The notes below the pieces were generated by a model. It made no database searches, was not told the origin of the DNA, and saw only the letters and a list, made by a program, of their open reading frames with translations. A stretch of 64,000 nucleotides of DNA from Sphaerisporangium rubeum (lineage in GTDB: Bacteria > Actinomycetota > Actinomycetes > Streptosporangiales > Streptosporangiaceae): positions 1,922,001 to 1,986,000 of the forward strand of contig NZ_JACHIU010000001.1 in the NCBI RefSeq assembly GCF_014207705.1. Reading direction: 5' to 3'. The translations under genes and the position numbers were made by a program. Below, piece by piece: positions 18,850-27,485 of the stretch (its first letter is position 1; the number at the start of each line of letters is the position of its first letter).

Positions 18850-20538
18850 TCAGCGGTTGGTCAGGGAGAACCAGTAGAAGCCGTGGCCGGGGAGGGTGAG
18901 GAGGTAGGGGAGGTCGCCTATGGCGGGGAAGGGGACTTCGCCTCGGCATTCCACGGGGACCATGCCGGTGAAGCGGCGGAGGTCGAGTTCCACGGGCTGG
19001 GGGTGGCGGGAGAGGTTGTTGACGCACAGCATGGTGTCGTCGCCTTCCTCTCGGAGGAACGCGAGCACGTGGTGGTTGGGGGACCACAGCTCGGTGTAGG
19101 CGCCGGTGCCGAAGACGGGGTGGCGGCGGCGTACGGCCAGCATGTTGCGGGTGAAGTGGAGCAGCGACGAGCTGTTCTTGGTCTGCGCCTCGACGTTGAC
19201 GGACTGGAAGCCGTAGATGGGGTCCATCACGGCGGGGAGGTACAGGCGGCCGGGGTCGGCGCTGGAGAAGCCGGCGTTGCGGTCCGGGGTCCACTGCATG
19301 GGGGTGCGCACCGAGTCGCGGTCCTCCAGCCAGATGTTGTCCCCCATGCCGATCTCGTCGCCGTAGTACATGACCGGCGAACCCGGCATGGACAGCAGCA
19401 GCGCGGTGAACAGCTCGATCTGGTCGCGGTCGTTCTCCAGCAGCGGCGCGAGGCGGCGCCGGATGCCGAGGTAGGCCCGCATGCGCGGGTCCTTGGCGTA
19501 CTCGGCGTGCATGTAGTCGCGCTCTTCCTCGGTGACGGTCTCCAGGGTGAGCTCGTCGTGGTTGCGCAGGAAGATGCCCCACTGCGCCTTCTCGGGGATC
19601 TTGGGGGTCAGGGACATGATCTCCGAGATGGGGACCCGTGACTCGCGGCGCACGGCCATGAACATGCGCGGCATCAGCGGGAAGTGGAACGCCATGTGGC
19701 ACTCGTCGCCGCCGGTCGTCGGGTCGCCGAAGTACTCGGTGACGTCCTCGGGCCAGCCGTTCGCCTCCGCGAGCAGCACACGGTCGGGGTAGAGCCGGTC
19801 CACCTCGGCCCGCACGCGCTTGAGGTAGGCGTGCGTCTCGGGCAGACCGGAGCAGGCGGTGCCTTCGCGCTCGAACAGGTACGGCACGGCGTCCAGCCGG
19901 AAACCGTCGATGCCGAGGTCCAGCCAGAAGCGCAGCACCTCCAGCATGGCGTCCTGCACGGCCGGGTTGTCGTAGTTGAGATCCGGCTGGTGGTGGAAGA
20001 ACCGGTGCCAGTAGTACTGGCCGCGCACCGGGTCGTACGTCCAGTTGGACTCCTCGGCGCCGACGAAGATGATCGGCGCGGCCGGGTAGCCGTGCGGGTC
20101 GTCGGCCCACACGTAGAAGTCGCCGTACGGGCCGGTCGGGTCGTGCCGGGAGGCCTCGAACCACGGGTGGCGGTCGCTGGTGTGGTTCATCACCAGGTCG
20201 GTGATGATGCGCAGGCCCCGCTTGTGGGCCTGCTCGATCAGCTCCACGAAGTCGGCGAGGTTGCCGAACTCCTGGAGGATCTTCATGTAGTCCGAGATGT
20301 CGTACCCGCCGTCCTTCAGCGGGCTCTCGTACAGCGGCAGCAGCCACAGGCAGTCGACGCCGAGCCACTGCAGATAGTCCAGCTTCTCGATGAGTCCGCG
20401 CAGGTCACCGGTTCCGTCGCCGTTGGAGTCCCGGAAGCCTCGGACCAGCACCTCGTAGAAGACGGCACGCTTGTACCACTCGGGGTCGCTGGAAACGAAG
20501 TCCTCGGAGACGTTTTCCGGGCAGGGGGAAGCACTCAT
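18850..20538 (-). CDS. treS: Trehalose synthase (maltose alpha-D-glucosyltransferase)
   Basis: A 562-residue GH13 enzyme that interconverts maltose and trehalose. The start SDPEWYKRAVFYEVLVRGF is typical of TreS. GH13 motifs follow in order: DLVMNHTSD, GFRLDAVPYLFE (nucleophile Asp), VLLAEANGWPED (acid/base Glu) and FLRNHDEL (third Asp). The length is that of stand-alone TreS, with no fused maltokinase domain; no maltokinase, glgB or glgE gene lies beside it. ATG at 20538 has no clear ribosome site. The gene is convergent with the exporter permease; the sugar importer nearby could supply maltose or trehalose, which is only an inference. Confidence 0.95.
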   Translation of the reverse strand: MSASPCPENVSEDFVSSDPEWYKRAVFYEVLVRGFRDSNGDGTGDLRGLIEKLDYLQWLGVDCLWLLPLYESPLKDGGYDISDYMKILQEFGNLADFVELIEQAHKRGLRIITDLVMNHTSDRHPWFEASRHDPTGPYGDFYVWADDPHGYPAAPIIFVGAEESNWTYDPVRGQYYWHRFFHHQPDLNYDNPAVQDAMLEVLRFWLDLGIDGFRLDAVPYLFEREGTACSGLPETHAYLKRVRAEVDRLYPDRVLLAEANGWPEDVTEYFGDPTTGGDECHMAFHFPLMPRMFMAVRRESRVPISEIMSLTPKIPEKAQWGIFLRNHDELTLETVTEEERDYMHAEYAKDPRMRAYLGIRRRLAPLLENDRDQIELFTALLLSMPGSPVMYYGDEIGMGDNIWLEDRDSVRTPMQWTPDRNAGFSSADPGRLYLPAVMDPIYGFQSVNVEAQTKNSSSLLHFTRNMLAVRRRHPVFGTGAYTELWSPNHHVLAFLREEGDDTMLCVNNLSRHPQPVELDLRRFTGMVPVECRGEVPFPAIGDLPYLLTLPGHGFYWFSLTNR

Positions 20539-20834
20539 AGGTATCGCTCACAAGGGGGTAGGGCGGTACGTCATGGGCTCGCGCCGCCGGTGCCCTCATC
20601 CCTGAGGCTCCCGCCCGCCGCCGTTACCGGTGGATGTGCCGGTGCCCGCGTATTACGGCGCTGTTTCGCGGAACGCTAGCAGGCGATTAGGGACCTTCGC
20701 ATGCGATCAATCAGGGTCACTCGGCGTGGTTTCCACGTAATCGAGCGCACTCCCTCGAATGCCTGCGTAATGCCCCCGGCACTGAGCGTGTCTTACCTGT
20801 TCAAGCCACGGATTCGAGGGTGAATCGTGGTGGT
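20539..20834. other. Intergenic region upstream of treS
   Basis: I see no gene here. The middle (about 20650-20760) is less GC-rich and probably holds the treS promoter. An imperfect inverted repeat at 20806-20830 (ccacggattc against gaatcgtgg) lies just downstream of the asparagine-synthase-like stop and may terminate that gene. Confidence 0.4.
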
Positions 20835-22649
20835 TCATCCGGCCTCGACCCACGGTGGGGTGAGATCGCCAAGGACGTCCGCATAATCGGTCAGCCAGGA
20901 ACCGAAAACCACCAGCCCGCGGAGCCAAAACCTATCGTTCCATGACCCGAAAGCCGCCAGCGCGTCGGGTCCCTCCGTCACGACCTCGCGCATCGGGTCC
21001 GACAACAGCCCCGGCACCCGCGCCGCCGCGACCAGCATGCGGTGGTTCCACTCGCGCGCCACCGGCCCGCCGGACCGCAGCGGCACCCGCCGGTGCGGCA
21101 GAGCCCCGTTGGTGGACGGCAGCGCCGCGACCCTCGGATCGGCGGCGCGCAGGATCTCGCGGTAGAAGCGGCCACCCTCCTTGCGCTCCACCGGCACCGA
21201 CAGCGCCGCGTCGAAGAACTCCGGATGCAGGAAAGGGAACACCGGGGTCGCCTCGGGGCCGACCAGGTTCACCGGGGACCGCGCGATGCCACGGGCCGTA
21301 CGCGTGTGCAGCACGCTCAGCGGCAACTCGGCGCGGTGGCCGCGCAGCATGGAGGTGGCCTGCGTGAACGCCTCGGTCACGCGGTCGTCCACGAAGGCCG
21401 CCGCCGCGTCCGACAGAGGCGGCAGGTGCGGCTCGCCGAGCGCGAGCGCCGACAGTAGCGCTACCTTTCGGCCCTGCGTGGTGCCGGCGCCGACGGCGTC
21501 CGCGGTGATCAGGAAGTTCTTCATCAGCGGCCCGCCGGCCAGCCCGTCCACCACGGCGCGGCCCGCCTGGTGCACCTCGCGCGCGAACGGGGAGTACCAG
21601 GCGTGATGGCTGGTCAGGTACTCAAGGCGGCGCGCGGCCCACCGGGCCTCGTCGGGGTACGCGGCCGCGTCCTGCGGCACGATCCGGTGCCGGAGCCCGA
21701 GCTCGCGGGTGATGTAGCGCGCGAAGTCCAGGTCGTTGTCCAGCCCGTCGTCCGGGCTCGTCGTCCACGACTCGACGTCCATGCGCCGCGCCACCGCCAC
21801 CGAGGCGAGCAGCCGCGAGTCGTACCCGCCGCTCACCGGCACGAGCAGCGGCCGGTCGTCGAACGGCTTCAGCGCCTCGTGCAGCAGGGACACCATGTCG
21901 GCGCCGGTGATCCCGCGGTCGAACGGCTCGTCGCGCACCCAGCGCGGCGCGCGCTTGTCGGTGGTGACCCGCCGCTCCGTCCGCGACCAGACCAGCGCCG
22001 CCGAGCCCGGCAGCCGCCGCACCGCGCGGTACGGCGTGGCGTCCAGCAGGGGATAGGTGAGCTTGAGAATCGCGGCCCAGGCGTCCCAGTCCACCTCGTA
22101 CGGCCGCGGCGCGAGCGCCAGCAGCGGCTCGATGGCCCCCGCGAAGTAGACCGCGTCCCCCTCGGCCAGGTAGTAGAGGTCGATCAACCCGAACGCGCCG
22201 GTGTGCAGCACCACCGCGTCTCCTTGGTCGATCAGCCCCGGGGTCTCCCACCGCTCGCCGACCTCGTGCCACGGCCCCGCCGCGTCAGGTTCCCGCTCGG
22301 CCCAGGCGAACGCCACCGGCGACCCCGGCACCCCGGCCTGAGGCGAGCCGTTCACCGAGCCGCCGTCACCGCCGGGTGAACCATGCGCGGAGCCGCCATG
22401 ACCGGGACCGCCAGGTGCGCCGTGCACCGGGCCGTCGAAGCCTGGAGAGCCGCTCTCGCGGCGCGGCGCCGTCCCCGCGTACGGCCGCAGCGCCGCCGAG
22501 GCGTAGAGCGCGGCGTCCGCCGTGCGGTACGCCGCACGCACCTCGGGGCCCGCGGCACGCAACCGGTCGAGGCGTGCGGGATCGTAGGCGCCGATCGCGC
22601 CGCAGACGTACGGACGTGCCGCGTACCGCGGCCATTTCCCCTGGCGCAC
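20835..22649 (-). CDS. Asparagine-synthase-like ATP-dependent ligase without glutaminase cysteine
   Basis: About 604 residues. The C-terminal half is an asparagine-synthase-type PP-loop domain (LLVPVSGGYDSRLLASV). The N-terminal half resembles the Ntn glutaminase fold (TGAFGLIDLYYLAEGDAVYFAG) but lacks a Cys at position 2 and carries a Gly/Ser/His-rich low-complexity insert near residues 70-110. Glutamine hydrolysis is therefore unlikely, and the enzyme probably uses ammonia or another nucleophile, as in beta-lactam synthetase or lasso cyclase relatives. GTG at 22649 is chosen because gggag lies upstream; the longer GTG at 22673 has no ribosome site. It is divergent from a glycosyltransferase gene, which hints at surface-glycan or glycoconjugate amidation. 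Confidence 0.75.
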   Translation of the reverse strand: MRQGKWPRYAARPYVCGAIGAYDPARLDRLRAAGPEVRAAYRTADAALYASAALRPYAGTAPRRESGSPGFDGPVHGAPGGPGHGGSAHGSPGGDGGSVNGSPQAGVPGSPVAFAWAEREPDAAGPWHEVGERWETPGLIDQGDAVVLHTGAFGLIDLYYLAEGDAVYFAGAIEPLLALAPRPYEVDWDAWAAILKLTYPLLDATPYRAVRRLPGSAALVWSRTERRVTTDKRAPRWVRDEPFDRGITGADMVSLLHEALKPFDDRPLLVPVSGGYDSRLLASVAVARRMDVESWTTSPDDGLDNDLDFARYITRELGLRHRIVPQDAAAYPDEARWAARRLEYLTSHHAWYSPFAREVHQAGRAVVDGLAGGPLMKNFLITADAVGAGTTQGRKVALLSALALGEPHLPPLSDAAAAFVDDRVTEAFTQATSMLRGHRAELPLSVLHTRTARGIARSPVNLVGPEATPVFPFLHPEFFDAALSVPVERKEGGRFYREILRAADPRVAALPSTNGALPHRRVPLRSGGPVAREWNHRMLVAAARVPGLLSDPMREVVTEGPDALAAFGSWNDRFWLRGLVVFGSWLTDYADVLGDLTPPWVEAG

Positions 22650-22762
22650 TGGTCGTCTCCCCTCGGCGGACACCAGCCGAGTGTACGGACTTGTGATGGT
22701 TCGAGGTGGTCAGCAGGGATCTGGGATTATTCTTGCTCGACGTGGCGGTACATGGTGAAGGC

Positions 22763-24727
22763 ATGGAAGAGCTGGAAAGCACGCGCGAGGCGCTCCGCGC
22801 GGCGGTCGCCGCGGCCTCGGTAGCGGCGGAACTGACCCGTCTGCTGGCCGACTACCAGGAACGGCTCGCCAGAGCCGCCGAGTCGGAGGCCGAGGCCGTC
22901 ACCCGCGCCAAGGAGGCCGAGGCGCGGCTGCGCACCGTCGAGAAGCAGGTCGCGCGACTCGCCAAGCAACTCGCCGAGCAGCGGTACCAGACGGCCGTCG
23001 CGCAGTGGAAGCTCGACTCGGTGCAGGGCAGCAAGTGGTCCAAGCTCGGCGACGCCATCCACACCAAGAACCCCACCGAGGTGGCCCGCACCCTGCGCGC
23101 GCCGGCCCGCAAACCGTCCGCGCCGCGACGCTCCGACTTCGACCCCGCGCCACCCGCCGTCGAACCCGAGCCGGTGGCCCCCGCCGAGCCCGCCACCACC
23201 GGTCCCGCGCTGTCCACGCCGCTCGCTGAAGGCTTCGTCGTGCCGAAGGGCCCGCTGGCCCGGCCGTACCTCACCGTGGCCGCCATCGTGGACCGGCGTT
23301 CTGAGGCCCTGTTCCGCTACGAGTGGCGGCAGGTCACGAACTTCGGACCGGACAACTGGCGCACGATGCTGGACGAACACCGTCCCCACCTGCTGTTCGT
23401 GGAGTCCGTCCAGGCCGGACCCCTGCAAGGCAACGGCGGCCGATGGCTTGCGGAACTCGCCGGCCGTGAACGCGGCCTGCGCGACCTGATCGAGGAGTGC
23501 GGCCGCCGAGGCATCCGCACCGTCTTCTGGCACTCCGGCGGCCCGGTGTCCGCCGCCGTCCCCATGGCGTCGTACTTCGACCACGTCCTCGTCACCTCGG
23601 AGCCCCGCGCACGCGAATGGCGCGCGGCCCTGCGCCACGACCGCGTGGCCGTCCTCCCGCACGCCGTGCAACCGCGTGTCCACAACCCCGTCGCCGCCGC
23701 CGGCGACCGCTCCGGCGTCGGCCTCCTCGGCACCCCCGTCCAAGGCGACCCGGGCCCCGGCCGGCAGCCTTTGATCACCGGCAAGGCCACCTACGACGAC
23801 ATCCTCACCGCCTACCGCTCGGTGTCCCTCGCCGTCGCCGCCCCCGACGCCGACCCCCGCACCCTCCTCGAGGTCGCCGCCTGCGCCACCCCCATCACCG
23901 TGGTCCCGGCCCCCGTCCCCCCGGACGACCCCACGTTCACCGTCCCCCCGGACGCCGCCGCGGCCGGCCACCGCGCCTGGCGCGACGCCGTCCCCGTCAC
24001 CCCCCTGCTCGACCCCATCCTCGACTGGATCGGCGTTCCCTCCGTCCGCGCCACCGCGTCCCTCACCGCCATCGTCGCCATCTCCGGCCAGCCCGACCTG
24101 GACGCACTGCTCAGGACCCTCAAAACCCAGCACCTGTCCCCCGGCCAGCTCGTCGCCGTGGCCGACGGCCTCGACGCCTCCGTGGTGGACAAGGCCCTGC
24201 GCACCGTCCACCACGGCGACCTCGTGGTCCGCGAAACCACCAGAACCGGCGCACACGCCGCACCCCCCACCCGAGGCGCGGCCCTCGACCGAGCCCTCCG
24301 CCTCGCCGACGGCGACCTGGTGGCCGTCCTCGACCCCCGCGACACCTACGGCGAGCACTACCTGTCCGACCTGCTCCGCCACAGCACCACCGTCGACGCC
24401 GAGATAATCGGCAAAGCGTCCTACTACCTCCACATCAAGGAAACCGGCGCGACCCTCCTCCGCCAGCCCGCCGCGTCCCACCGCCATCTCCCCGAAGTGA
24501 CCGGCGCCACCATCCTGGCCCGCCGCCAGACCCTCCAGTCCCTCGGCATCCCCGACCTCTCAGAAGACTGGGACACCCCCCTGATGCGCCAATGCCGCAC
24601 CGACGGCATCCGCGTCTACTCCACCGACCCCTACTCCTACATCCAGCACCGCCCCACCACCCCCACCCTCCTCACCTCCGCCGAACTCCTCGGCCACCTC
24701 CCAGCAGAGCCCCTGGCCCTCATCTGA
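22763..24727 (+). CDS. Coiled-coil glycosyltransferase-like protein (CgeB-like plus GT2-like part)
   Basis: About 654 residues. The first 85 residues form a charged coiled coil (EAEAVTRAKEAEARLRTVEK), followed by a Pro-rich linker. Residues about 165-420 look like a CgeB-type glycosyltransferase (HLLFVESVQAGPLQGNGGRW, then VFWHSGGP). Residues about 430-650 look like a GT2-type domain with a weakened acidic motif (ADGDLVAVLDPRDTYGEHYL). That last part resembles the GT at 39.2 kb, including a late FVSR/ILARR-type segment. ATG at 22763 follows gaagg. Codon third positions become extremely C-rich in the second half. The substrate is unknown. It ends at a 16-bp hairpin. Confidence 0.65.
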   Translation: MEELESTREALRAAVAAASVAAELTRLLADYQERLARAAESEAEAVTRAKEAEARLRTVEKQVARLAKQLAEQRYQTAVAQWKLDSVQGSKWSKLGDAIHTKNPTEVARTLRAPARKPSAPRRSDFDPAPPAVEPEPVAPAEPATTGPALSTPLAEGFVVPKGPLARPYLTVAAIVDRRSEALFRYEWRQVTNFGPDNWRTMLDEHRPHLLFVESVQAGPLQGNGGRWLAELAGRERGLRDLIEECGRRGIRTVFWHSGGPVSAAVPMASYFDHVLVTSEPRAREWRAALRHDRVAVLPHAVQPRVHNPVAAAGDRSGVGLLGTPVQGDPGPGRQPLITGKATYDDILTAYRSVSLAVAAPDADPRTLLEVAACATPITVVPAPVPPDDPTFTVPPDAAAAGHRAWRDAVPVTPLLDPILDWIGVPSVRATASLTAIVAISGQPDLDALLRTLKTQHLSPGQLVAVADGLDASVVDKALRTVHHGDLVVRETTRTGAHAAPPTRGAALDRALRLADGDLVAVLDPRDTYGEHYLSDLLRHSTTVDAEIIGKASYYLHIKETGATLLRQPAASHRHLPEVTGATILARRQTLQSLGIPDLSEDWDTPLMRQCRTDGIRVYSTDPYSYIQHRPTTPTLLTSAELLGHLPAEPLALI

Positions 24728-24745
24728 CCGCCGGACCGAGCCCCT

Positions 24746-24780
24746 TCACCCTGAGGGCCGGAAACCGGCCCTCAGGGTGA
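24746..24780. terminator. 16-bp perfect hairpin terminator
   Basis: Arms 24746-24761 (tcaccctgagggccgg) and 24765-24780 are exact complements with an AAA loop. It sits between the convergent glycosyltransferase and SDR genes and should stop transcription from both sides. Confidence 0.85.
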
Positions 24781-24811
24781 GGCCGTGGTCCGGCCGGTCC
24801 ACGGCTCACCC

Positions 24812-25516
24812 TCATCTCAGCGCCGGTCCATAGAACCGGGCCGGGTCGTCCGCGAGCGTCGCCTTGATCATGGCGCTCCAGTCGTCGGCGACGACTTCGA
24901 GACTCCCCGCCTCGACCCCGTCGAGCGCGGCCCGCGCGACCAGAGCCGGATCCATCTTCTCCCCCTCCTGACCCCTGCTCATGTCGGTGTCCGCGACCCC
25001 GAGATGCACCCCGGTCACCTGCGTCCCCTGTCCCGCGAGCTCCAGCCTGACCCCGTTCGTCAGACTCCACGCCGCCGCCTTGGCCGCGGCGTACGCGTTG
25101 GCGCCGTCATAGGAGAACCACGAGAGCGCGGAAAGGATGTTCACGATCGCACCGGGCCTGTTGGCCTTCAGCACCGGCGCGAAGGCCCGCACCACGCTGA
25201 GCGTCCCGTAGAAGTGCGTGTCCATCTCCAGCCTGATCTGGTCCATGTCCCCCGTCACCAGATTGGCCCCGGTCAGCACCCCCGCGTTGTTGACCAGCAA
25301 CGTCACGTCCCCCGCTGTCGCAGCCGCCGCCGCGACCGACTCCGGATCGGTGACGTCGACCCGCACCGCCTCCACCCCGTCGATGTCGACCCGCTCAGGC
25401 ACCCGCGCCGCCGCGTACACCTTGGCCGCTCCGCGCTCCACGAGCTGCGCGGCGATATGCCGACCGATACCCCTGTTGGCGCCGGTGACGAACGCGACCG
25501 AGTTGGCGATCTTCAT
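24812..25516 (-). CDS. Short-chain dehydrogenase/reductase
   Basis: A 234-residue classical SDR. The cofactor loop is TGANRGIG (residues 11-18), the structural motif NNAG lies near 75, the catalytic Ser is in ILSALSW, and the catalytic pair Tyr-x3-Lys is in NAYAAAKAA. The pattern after beta-strand 2 (AAARVPERVD, with Arg) suggests NADP preference. It is divergent from a MerR regulator with a shared 97-bp promoter region, so it is probably induced by the ligand of that regulator. The substrate is not identifiable. Confidence 0.92.
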   Translation of the reverse strand: MKIANSVAFVTGANRGIGRHIAAQLVERGAAKVYAAARVPERVDIDGVEAVRVDVTDPESVAAAAATAGDVTLLVNNAGVLTGANLVTGDMDQIRLEMDTHFYGTLSVVRAFAPVLKANRPGAIVNILSALSWFSYDGANAYAAAKAAAWSLTNGVRLELAGQGTQVTGVHLGVADTDMSRGQEGEKMDPALVARAALDGVEAGSLEVVADDWSAMIKATLADDPARFYGPALR

Positions 25517-25613
25517 AAGGGAACCTCCGTACCCGTCTCGGCTGACCTGCCTCGGCTACGCTAGAACCTGACACTGACGTCAGCTGCAAGTCCTGTCCCG
25601 GAGGTTCCCTCAC
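25517..25613. promoter_or_regulatory. MerR-type divergent promoter with symmetric leaders
   Basis: Read toward the SDR gene, a -35 TTGCAG (25589-25584) and a -10 TAGCGT (25563-25558) are 20 bp apart, the over-long spacing typical of MerR-controlled promoters. An imperfect 26-bp dyad with the perfect core CTGACGTCAG (25574-25583) overlaps the spacer. In addition cggaggttccc, which contains both ribosome sites, occurs as an exact inverted pair just before each start codon. Confidence 0.55.
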
Positions 25614-25982
25614 ATGCGCATCGGCGAGGTGGCTGAGAAGTCCGGAGTGAGCGTCCGCTCCCTGCGCTACTACGAGGAACAGTCCCTCATCACCTCCACC
25701 CGCACCCCCGGCGGCCAGCGCCAGTACGATGCTCCCGTGGTCCCCAGGGTCCACCTCATCCAGCAGCTCTACGCCGCCGGCCTCGCCAGCAGAACCATCC
25801 GCCAGATCCTCCCCTGCATCGACTCAGGAAAGATCACCCCGGCCCTCCTGAAAGGCCTGACCGCCGAACGCACCCGCATCAACCGCCAGATCACCGACCT
25901 CCTCACCGCACGCGCACGCCTCGACGACCTGATCGCCACCGCCGAACGTCCTGGCCCCGGCTGCACCCGCGTAGACGCCTGA
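25614..25982 (+). CDS. MerR family transcriptional regulator
   Basis: A 122-residue MerR protein. The HTH is at residues 1-20 (MRIGEVAEKSGVSVRSLRYY), the wing carries the family sequence GGQRQYD, a coiled-coil dimer helix runs over about 80-112, and the short tail has a single Cys (PGPGCTRVD). The small size means no large ligand domain, as in the SoxR/CueR-like or drug-sensing small MerR groups. It is divergent from the SDR gene, which it most likely controls through the 20-bp-spaced promoter. Confidence 0.9.
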   Translation: MRIGEVAEKSGVSVRSLRYYEEQSLITSTRTPGGQRQYDAPVVPRVHLIQQLYAAGLASRTIRQILPCIDSGKITPALLKGLTAERTRINRQITDLLTARARLDDLIATAERPGPGCTRVDA

Positions 25983-26000
25983 CCCACCCCGGCCGTCCGC

Positions 26001-26429
26001 TCACGGCTTCCCGGCGTGCAGCGCAGTGACGGAGATCCGCTTCCACTTGGCCCAGACGGTCTTACCCGTCCCGCCGGGAAGGGGGTTGACTCCGTACTCG
26101 TCGGCGAGCGCCGCGACGATGGCGAGGCCCCGGCGGTGCACCGCCTCGGTGTCCAGGTGGAGGAGCCGAGGCATCTCCGCTCCCTGGTCGGTGACGCGGA
26201 CGCAGAAGTCCCGCGGCGTCCCCCACAGCGATACCCGGATAGGAGGCGCGCCGTGGCGGACGGCGTTCCCGAGCAATTCGCCGACGACCAGTAGGACATC
26301 GTCAGTCAACTCCGTGATCTGCCAGGCACGCAGCACCTCCTTCACCTGGTCGCGGGCTCCGCTGATGGCCGCCGCGTCGTGTGGGATCTCCAGCACTGCG
26401 GCACGCACTCCGTCAGACGGCAAGGTCAT
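26001..26429 (-). CDS. RsbW-like ATP-binding protein (HATPase_c anti-sigma kinase family)
   Basis: A 142-residue GHKL ATPase domain. The N-box is ELLGNAVRHGAPPIRVSLWG and the G1 region VRVTDQGAEMP, followed by RRGLAIVAALADEYGV and the final strand GKTVWAKWK. Such proteins are anti-sigma kinases or their orphan relatives. ATG at 26429 follows aaaggag; the longer in-frame extension is not supported. It is divergent from an XRE/DUF397 pair, the arrangement of WhiJ/AbaA-type clusters of sporulating actinomycetes, so a role in developmental regulation is likely. Confidence 0.85.
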   Translation of the reverse strand: MTLPSDGVRAAVLEIPHDAAAISGARDQVKEVLRAWQITELTDDVLLVVGELLGNAVRHGAPPIRVSLWGTPRDFCVRVTDQGAEMPRLLHLDTEAVHRRGLAIVAALADEYGVNPLPGGTGKTVWAKWKRISVTALHAGKP

Positions 26430-26450
26430 CGGGGCTCCTTTGGTATGAGC

Positions 26451-26551
26451 TGCAACTTGCAAGGACTCGATCAGATCACTTCTGTGTACTGAGCGTGCTC
26501 GTAGCATTACGCTTAGGGATAGTGCGGTGCAACCGCATCAACAAATTGCAC
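26451..26551. promoter_or_regulatory. TGCAA/TTGCA symmetric sites in the WhiJ-like divergent promoter
   Basis: A perfect 11-bp palindrome TGCAACTTGCA lies at 26451-26461, near the start of the ATPase gene. An inverted pair GTGCAA (26527-26532) and TTGCAC (26546-26551) lies upstream of the XRE gene. The shared half-site on both sides suggests one regulator, probably the XRE protein, acting on both promoters. Confidence 0.4.
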
Positions 26552-26612
26552 GGCATATGTCCTTCATGTCGTCCGAGTCAGACATGACCGAGTGGTGGAG
26601 AGGGATCACTAG

Positions 26613-27473
26613 ATGCAGACGACGGGTAGCCCGACCGTCCGGCGGCGGAGATTGGCTTCGGAGTTGCGGCGGATGCGCGAACAAGCTGATCTCACCCTGG
26701 ATCAGGTCGCTGCGCGACTCGGGTGGTCGATATCGAAGGTTTCGCGCATCGAGACCTGCAAAGTGGGGGTCACTCCGCAGGATGTCGGCCGGATCGTGGG
26801 GCTCTACGAGGTGAGTCCTATGCAGTTCGACGAAGTCATGGAACTTGCGCGAGACGCGCAAAAGAAAGGGTGGTGGCAGGCGTTCGGAGATCTGCCTGCG
26901 GACTACGCGACGTACATCGGTCTTGAGGCGGAGGCGTCGGCGATACGGAGCTTCGCTGCGGACATCGTTCCCGGGTTGCTGCAGGTCGAGGATTACGCAC
27001 GTTCGGTCATCCGAAACACCTTGGTCATCAGTCCTCCGGGAGAGGTGGAGCGGCGGATCAAGGTCAGGATGACGCGGCGAGAATTGTTGTCCCGAACCGT
27101 GCCGTTGAAGCTGTGGGTCATACTCGACGAGGCAGCTTTGCGCCGTGTCGTGGGTAATCCTGCGGTGATGAACGCGCAGCTCAAGCACATCCTCGCTGCT
27201 GCCGAAGCGCCGAACGTGACCATTCAGGTGCTGCCTTTCACAGCTGGAGCGCACTCGGCGACGTCCGGAGCGTTCTCGATCATGGAGTTCCCGGATCAGG
27301 CCGATACGGACGTCGTATACCTCGACAATCTCACCGGGAGTCTGTACGTGGAGAAGGAAGTCGACGTATATCGGTATACGTTGGCATTCGACCATCTTCG
27401 CGCCAAGGCGCTTGACCCGGATGAATCAGGTCGCCTCATCGCGGAACTGGCGCATAGTTATGGCGATCTCTAA
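26613..27473 (+). CDS. XRE-type HTH regulator with DUF5753 domain (WhiJ-like)
   Basis: A 286-residue protein. The N-terminal XRE helix-turn-helix is LTLDQVAARLGWSISKVSRI (about residues 27-46), followed by the large DUF5753 domain with its hallmarks (IVPGLLQVEDYAR, VILDEAALRRVVG, NVTIQVLPFTAGAH and a late YLDNLTGSLYVEKE). It is followed 12 bp later by a DUF397 protein and is divergent from an RsbW-like ATPase. XRE-DUF397 pairs in Streptomyces are known to affect differentiation and antibiotic production, with toxin-antitoxin-like behaviour reported for some. GC content here is visibly lower than in neighbouring genes. Confidence 0.92.
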   Translation: MQTTGSPTVRRRRLASELRRMREQADLTLDQVAARLGWSISKVSRIETCKVGVTPQDVGRIVGLYEVSPMQFDEVMELARDAQKKGWWQAFGDLPADYATYIGLEAEASAIRSFAADIVPGLLQVEDYARSVIRNTLVISPPGEVERRIKVRMTRRELLSRTVPLKLWVILDEAALRRVVGNPAVMNAQLKHILAAAEAPNVTIQVLPFTAGAHSATSGAFSIMEFPDQADTDVVYLDNLTGSLYVEKEVDVYRYTLAFDHLRAKALDPDESGRLIAELAHSYGDL

Positions 27474-27485
27474 AGGAGACCCTTG

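Noticed and set aside
17444-20368. 974-codon open frame on the minus strand
   Set aside because: It overlaps the exporter permease and treS in other frames; its composition is Arg/Pro/His-rich with no domain, a typical GC-frame artefact.
24746-24780. Small RNA gene
   Set aside because: A single perfect stem with a triloop between two convergent stops is best read as a terminator.
27483-27485. TTG start for the DUF397 gene
   Set aside because: The adjacent ATG at 27486 has correct spacing from aaaggag.
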